Shown here: one piece after another, positions 14,004-15,019 of the stretch | Numbering within the stretch: position 1 is the first letter of the stretch | Layout of the letters: the number at the start of each line of letters is the position of its first letter | Source of the DNA: Spirochaetia bacterium | GTDB lineage: Bacteria > Spirochaetota > Spirochaetia > Treponematales > Treponemataceae | DNA length: 15,019 nt | Reading direction: 5' to 3' | NCBI GenBank assembly: GCA_900770075.1 | Contig: CAAGIZ010000097.1 | Span: 1 to 15,019 of the forward strand | Made by a program: the position numbers and the translations under genes | Notes under the pieces: generated by a model | The model's database searches: none | What the model saw: only the letters and a program-made list of their open reading frames with translations | What the model was told of the DNA's origin: nothing

Positions 14004-14984
14004 ATGAAGGGGATTACAAAACTCAAAAATTCAAGGTTTATGCTGCCTTTGAAGCGTATTTATAAAAGGATTAGGTACGGAGATCTCCCTCAATTCTCTA
14101 AGCCTGGGTTCTTTCTTAATAATTCAAAAGGAGAAAGAACGGCTGCTTTTATTCTTGCCGGTTACAAAGATTTTACATGGAACATTGTGTTTGAACGTAT
14201 CAAGGAATTCTGTCCTAAAAATGTGGACGTGTGCATTCTTTCTTCTGGGGTATATTCTGAAAAACTGAAAGAAATTGCAGAAAAGAACAATTGGTCATAT
14301 ATATCAATGAAGAAAAACTGCGTAACTCTTGCACTGAATTCTGCAATAAGAGTTTTTCCAAAGGCTGAAAAAATATTCAAAATTGATGAAGACATTTTTA
14401 TAACTGAGGGGTTTTTCGAAAATCTTCCGGAAATATTAGAAGATGCAAAAAAGGATTATTTTCCGTGCTTTTCGGCTCCTCTCATTCCCATTAACGGATA
14501 TGGCTACAGGCGAATACTTGAAACTCTAAATTTGACAGAAAAATACACGTCACTGTTTGAATATCCAAAAATTTCAGCAGGTTCGCACATGCAGATTGAA
14601 TCGAATCCAAAAGTTGCAGAGTTTTTTTGGGGAAAAGATGATTTTATACCGCATATTGATACCCTCAACCACACCATAAAAGAAAAACATTCTCAAATTT
14701 ATGGGGGGGGGTATTCCGTTTGTCCAATACGGTTTTCCATCGGAGCAATATATTTCGAAAAATCTGTTTTGGAAAATGCCGGCTGGTTTCCGGTAAAAAA
14801 AGGAAACTGCATGGGACTTGACGAAGTTTTTTTATGCAACCTTGCGACGAGTAACTCTTTGGCAATTATCGTAAGTGAAAGTCAGATTGCAGGACACCTT
14901 AGTTTCGGGAAACAGAATGAAAGCATGAAAAAATTCTTTTTAGAAAATAAAGAAAACTTTGAAATAAAAAGAGATGTCAAATGA
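14004..14984 (+). CDS. Putative GT-A-type glycosyltransferase
   Basis: A 326-residue protein with a strand-helix pattern and the metal-binding D128-E-D130 in KIFKIDEDIFITEGFF, as in GT-A nucleotide-sugar transferases. A later GLDEVFLCNLA could supply the catalytic base. No membrane helix is seen, though the basic N-terminus (LPLKRIYKRIRYG) could bind membrane. It does not fit a textbook GT2 opening; the N-terminal strand is TAAFILAGYKDFTWNIVFER. Sugar specificity is unknown. ATG 14004 is preferred over TTG 13956 because GGGGAGG (13990-13996) precedes it by seven bases and the longer form would overlap glf. Nine G at 14703-14711 encode Gly234-236, so a one-base slip would remove the last third. 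It is A/T-rich compared with glf. The stop overlaps the next start (ATGA). Confidence 0.78.
   Translation: MKGITKLKNSRFMLPLKRIYKRIRYGDLPQFSKPGFFLNNSKGERTAAFILAGYKDFTWNIVFERIKEFCPKNVDVCILSSGVYSEKLKEIAEKNNWSYISMKKNCVTLALNSAIRVFPKAEKIFKIDEDIFITEGFFENLPEILEDAKKDYFPCFSAPLIPINGYGYRRILETLNLTEKYTSLFEYPKISAGSHMQIESNPKVAEFFWGKDDFIPHIDTLNHTIKEKHSQIYGGGYSVCPIRFSIGAIYFEKSVLENAGWFPVKKGNCMGLDEVFLCNLATSNSLAIIVSESQIAGHLSFGKQNESMKKFFLENKENFEIKRDVK
14703..14711 (+). repeat. Poly-G tract (9 G) inside glycosyltransferase gene
   Basis: Nine consecutive G encode three glycines in the open frame. This is the longest G run in the window and the second inside a polysaccharide gene. It is a candidate phase-variation switch by slipped-strand mispairing. 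Confidence 0.6.
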
Positions 14985-15019
14985 AAAACAAAATCACTTT
15001 AACCAAAGACAACATAAAA
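14981..15019 (+). CDS. Start of a further gene, cut by the window edge
   Basis: ATG at 14981 overlaps the preceding TGA as ATGA, and the frame stays open to the last base, giving the 13 residues MKNKITLTKDNIK. That is too short to identify. The overlap continues the operon-like spacing of the cluster, so it is probably another polysaccharide gene. Confidence 0.6.
   Translation, partial: MKNKITLTKDNIK

Noticed and set aside
8365..15019. Polysaccharide cluster as a prophage or integrative element
   Set aside because: No integrase, transposase, attachment site or phage gene; variation in base composition is usual for glycan loci.

Overview
The window looks like chromosomal DNA from a gut- or rumen-type spirochaete, most likely Treponema. 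This rests on recognising protein flavour and style: a histidine-kinase-like ATPase/HDOD protein typical of treponemes, short hairpin-rich GC islands between genes, and phenylalanine/lysine-rich coding in A/T-run-rich DNA. No 16S rRNA or other marker is present, so the genus is an inference. There is no tRNA, rRNA, CRISPR array, transposase, integrase or phage gene.

Left half (1-7500), housekeeping and membrane genes: the 3' end of carB (arginine/pyrimidine synthesis), a MATE-family exporter, a haemolysin III/PAQR-type membrane protein, and on the minus strand the ATPase-HDOD regulator. Divergent from the regulator is a four-helix membrane protein with a low-complexity linker and a putative hydrolase-like C-terminal domain. 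Next come lspA (lipoprotein signal peptidase), with a well-placed promoter but almost no leader, and a small two-helix membrane protein overlapping it by four bases.

Middle (7170-8370): a 328-base gene-free, GC-rich interval between convergent genes holds two oppositely oriented copies of a repeat family and a symmetric hairpin terminator. Beyond it a small XRE-type regulator faces a small protein of unknown function. The shared upstream region carries a near-perfect 22-base palindrome and further ACGAT half-sites placed on both candidate promoters.

Right half (8365-15019): a surface-polysaccharide cluster on the plus strand: acyltransferase-3 membrane protein, family 2 glycosyltransferase, Wzx-type flippase, two unrecognised small genes, UDP-galactopyranose mutase (glf), another glycosyltransferase, and the first 13 codons of a further gene. 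Most junctions are ATGA overlaps or gaps of a few bases, so this is probably one operon. It appears to begin with the unknown gene at 7946, so the XRE/palindrome unit may control it. Glf implies a galactofuranose-containing glycan, modified by the acyltransferase and exported by the flippase. Two genes carry poly-G tracts (8 and 9 G), which could make expression phase-variable.

The most interesting signals are (1) a dispersed hairpin repeat family with conserved blocks around stems of different sequence, one copy of which encodes the last ~53 residues of the flippase; (2) the poly-G tracts in glycan genes; (3) the XRE/palindrome/unknown-protein head of the polysaccharide operon.
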